Below, piece after piece: positions 6,992 to 8,753 of a stretch of 8,753 nucleotides of DNA (position 1 is the first letter of the stretch; each line of letters begins with the position of its first letter). The translations under genes and the position numbers were made by a program. The notes under the pieces were generated by a model. The model worked only from the letters and a program-made list of their open reading frames with translations. It ran no database searches and had not been told where the DNA came from. The DNA is taken from the NCBI GenBank assembly GCA_003560935.1, contig PWJF01000415.1, forward strand, positions 1-8,753. The letters are read 5' to 3'. Source of the DNA: Ignavibacteriales bacterium (GTDB taxonomy: Bacteria; Bacteroidota; Ignavibacteria; T3Sed10-11).

Positions 6992-7910
6992 ATGAATCGC
7001 AATAGTCTTTTTCGAGGGAAGAGAAGCTACGGAACGGGGTGCGGAGCTGACCGCTGAATACGCGGCCGCCCTCTTTCGAATGTGGGGCTTGCGTCCGGTC
7101 GGTGACGATCTCGATATCAGCGGTTGGCAGGGTCCGAGTTACTTTCAAGAATTCGATGTGATCGAATACGCATCGCTTCCAGCCAGCACGTTGACGATCG
7201 ATACCCGGGAAGGCGATGCCATTTATTCGACGGACTTCTCGTATGAAGTGGATTTCGATATAGGATTCGGTGTACGGGAAAATATAAGCATAACCGCACC
7301 GGTTGTATTTGCCGGCTACGGTTTGGATGTCCCGGAAGAGGATTATCATGAACTTAAGAATGTAACCATAAAGGACAGGATCGTTCTCCTTTTGCAGGGT
7401 GTTCCCAGAGAAGATGACGATTCGCTCGTTTGGAATAAATCCGGTCAGAGAACCCGTTACGCCGGTCTGAGAGCGCGGTTGTCCCGTTTGCGTGAGGAAG
7501 GAGCTGCGGGAATTTTGCTGGTTCAATCGAGACAGGACAGACGGGACAGGAGCAATCCGAACGCCGGTATACATGCCGCGGATAATACCAATCAGGTGTC
7601 CGTTACGGTGTCCGAGCAATTACCAATGCTTGAACGTATTACAAAAAAGAACAACGAGCATACAGGCCTCGATATCGATATGCGGGTCACCGATGTCACC
7701 GGAGGCGGTAGCGATCACGTCCCCTTTGCAAGAGGCGGTATCCCGGTATCCTTTTTTTTCACCGGATTTCACGAGGATTATCACCAACCGACCGATACGG
7801 TGGATAAAATTAACTTCGAGAAGATGACCAGAATCGTCCGGCTTGCCTATCTGAATTTATGGGAATTGGCAAATTATGAGGGCGATTTTAATATCGCTGT
7901 ACACGAGTAA
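6992..7910 (+). pseudogene. M28-family zinc peptidase remnant with PA domain; N terminus and catalytic core deleted
   Basis: An open frame with family similarity runs from about 6996 to TAA 7908-7910, with its first ATG at 7080 (276 residues). FEGREATERGAELTAEYAA (from 7011) and WGLRPVGDD match the start of the mature enzyme. SITAPVVFAGYGLDVPEEDY and KNVTIKDRIVLLLQGVPRED form a PA-like domain. The end, SDHVPFARGGIPVSFFFTGF with HEDYHQPTDTVDKINFEKM, is the typical M28 C terminus and holds one zinc-ligand His (7782-7784). Missing between about 7615 and 7635 is the whole central block with the HxDHLG, GADDNASG and EExGLLGS motifs, so four of the five usual zinc ligands and the catalytic Glu are gone. 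Intact relatives have around 500 residues or more. The signal peptide is also missing, and the ATG at 6992 is in a different frame. A functional peptidase is very unlikely; an assembly deletion is an alternative. Confidence 0.85.
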
Positions 7911-7925
7911 ATACCCTAAAAATGC

Positions 7926-7954
7926 TTGACACTACATTTATTTTTTTGTATATT
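7926..7954 (+). promoter_or_regulatory. strong sigma-70-type promoter of the str operon (rpsL-rpsG)
   Basis: TTGACA (7926-7931) is a perfect -35 box. It is followed by a 17-nt T-rich spacer and TATATT (7949-7954), 5 of 6 for the -10 box. Transcription would start near 7961, leaving a leader of about 48 nt before rpsL. Its place, 15 nt after the M28 remnant and directly before two ribosomal protein genes that need high expression, supports it. Confidence 0.75.
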
Positions 7955-8008
7955 AATTTTCTGTTTAAGTTTGAAACCGCGAATACTAATTCAAAACCGA
8001 GGTTATTG

Positions 8009-8392
8009 TTGCCGACGATCAATCAGTTAGTCAGAAAAGGCAGAAAAGTTATAAAGACATCAAGTAAATCACCGGCTCTGAAATCGAACCCTCAGAAGCG
8101 CGGCGTCTGTACACGCGTGTATACAACGACTCCGAAAAAACCGAATTCGGCGCTTCGGAAGGTGGCGCGTGTCAGACTTACAAACGGTATTGAAGTATCT
8201 GCGTATATTCCCGGCGAGGGACACAACCTCCAGGAGCACTCGATTGTTATGATTCGCGGCGGACGTGTCAAGGACTTGCCCGGTGTCAGGTATCACATTA
8301 TTCGTGGTGCTCTGGATACGGCGGGGGTGGAAGATCGTCGTCGCGGTCGATCGAAATATGGGGCGAAAAAACCGAAACAATCAGCAGCGTAA
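8009..8392 (+). CDS. rpsL: 30S ribosomal protein S12
   Basis: S12 is a universal small-subunit protein at the decoding centre. The sequence is textbook: [11 protein letters not shown] at the start, [22 protein letters not shown] in the middle, and [32 protein letters not shown] and SKYGAKKP at the end; 127 residues, normal for the family. The start is TTG 8009, because the conserved N terminus begins with PTINQ immediately after it and GAGG (7999-8002) lies 6 nt upstream. A second TTG directly before it (8006) is badly spaced. The lysines in [10 protein letters not shown] and VKDLPG, whose mutation gives streptomycin resistance, are unchanged. It is first in the operon, 12 nt before rpsG, under the promoter at 7926-7954. 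A TTG start is unusual for such a highly expressed gene. Confidence 0.97.
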   Translation: MPTINQLVRKGRKVIKTSSKSPALKSNPQKRGVCTRVYTTTPKKPNSALRKVARVRLTNGIEVSAYIPGEGHNLQEHSIVMIRGGRVKDLPGVRYHIIRGALDTAGVEDRRRGRSKYGAKKPKQSAA

Positions 8393-8404
8393 TGTAGTTA
8401 CCGT

Positions 8405-8753
8405 ATGAGAAAGAGACGAGCACCAAAACGACATATTGAACCGGATCCGAAATTTAGTGATTTTCTGGTTGCGAAATTTACCAACTCTGTTATGATGCGG
8501 GGTGAGAAATCGATTGCACAGAATATTATTTACGATGCCTTAGATATTATCGAAGAGCGGGTAAATAAACCGGGAATTGAAGTTTTTAAGAAGGCCGTTT
8601 CGAACGTACGGCCAATGATTGAGGTTCGCGCACGGCGTGTCGGAGGGGCGACGTATCAAGTGCCGACTGAAGTACGACAGGAGCGCAGCACTGCGCTTGC
8701 TATCCGCTGGATCCTGCAAAATGCCCGGAGCCGGCGAGAAAAGTCGATGGCAG
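8405..8753 (+). CDS. rpsG: 30S ribosomal protein S7, 3' end outside the window
   Basis: S7 binds the 3' major domain of 16S rRNA and starts assembly of the 30S head. Translation from ATG 8405 gives MRKRRAPKRHIEPDPKFSD, then VAKFTNSVMMRGEKSIAQ, IIYDALDIIEER, VFKKAVSNVRPMIEVRARRV, GGATYQVPTEVR and AIRWILQNARSRREKSM, a clear match to bacterial S7. The window holds 116 codons, so about 40 residues at the C terminus are missing. It starts 12 nt after the rpsL stop without a good Shine-Dalgarno site, so translation is probably coupled to rpsL. The rpsL-rpsG order is the normal start of the str operon; fusA and tuf would be expected next, but this cannot be seen. Confidence 0.97.
   Translation, partial: MRKRRAPKRHIEPDPKFSDFLVAKFTNSVMMRGEKSIAQNIIYDALDIIEERVNKPGIEVFKKAVSNVRPMIEVRARRVGGATYQVPTEVRQERSTALAIRWILQNARSRREKSMA

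Noticed and set aside
6990..7619. 209-codon open frame on the - strand across the M28 remnant
   Set aside because: The + strand shows clear M28 and PA-domain sequence here. The reverse translation resembles nothing I recognise and ends in the same region only by codon bias.
7922..8008. N-terminal extension of S12 starting at ATG 7922
   Set aside because: It overlaps the -35 and -10 promoter boxes, has no ribosome binding site, encodes a low-complexity stretch, and S12 proteins begin at the PTINQ just after 8009.

Overview
The window looks like chromosomal DNA from a Gram-negative bacterium, most likely of the FCB superphylum or a related candidate phylum. This is inferred from the mix of families: a metalloprotease/beta-propeller/outer-membrane-barrel protein ending in a C-terminal Phe, a TRAP transporter with the TatT lipoprotein component, and a PA-domain M28 peptidase. 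Taxonomy below that level cannot be settled by reading. TAA is used as a normal stop by several genes, so a variant genetic code is not indicated. All supported genes are on the + strand; I see no convincing gene on the - strand, no tRNA, CRISPR array or insertion sequence.

Layout. (1) Positions 1-3011 hold one large gene, cut at its 5' end by the window edge and broken by an in-frame TAA at 1122-1124. It encodes an HELVH zinc-peptidase domain, a TolB-like beta propeller, a charged linker and a BamA-like beta barrel. A likely intrinsic terminator follows at 3025-3058. (2) Positions 3161-6874 are a compact TRAP transporter operon: tatT-like lipoprotein, dctP-like substrate-binding protein, dctQ-like small membrane subunit and dctM-like large membrane subunit. 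The genes are separated by 15 nt or overlap by 4 and 8 nt. A candidate promoter lies upstream at 3074-3101. (3) Positions 6992-7910 hold a decayed or artefactually shortened M28 peptidase gene. Its ribosome binding site and ATG are out of frame with the body, and the middle of the catalytic domain is missing. (4) A near-consensus sigma-70 promoter at 7926-7954 starts the str operon: rpsL (S12, TTG start) and the first part of rpsG (S7), which runs off the window.

How the genes work together. DctP binds a solute in the periplasm and hands it to the DctQ/DctM membrane pair, which is driven by an ion gradient. TatT, a lipid-anchored helical-repeat protein, is known from Treponema pallidum to partner with the substrate-binding protein. 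The solute is unknown, and the unusual binding-site signature of this DctP suggests it is not a common C4-dicarboxylate. The str genes are unrelated housekeeping.

The most notable points are the TatT-TRAP system, the protease-propeller-barrel fusion, and at least three gene-breaking lesions in under 9 kb (one nonsense codon and two apparent deletions). The lesions mean either real gene decay or an assembly problem.
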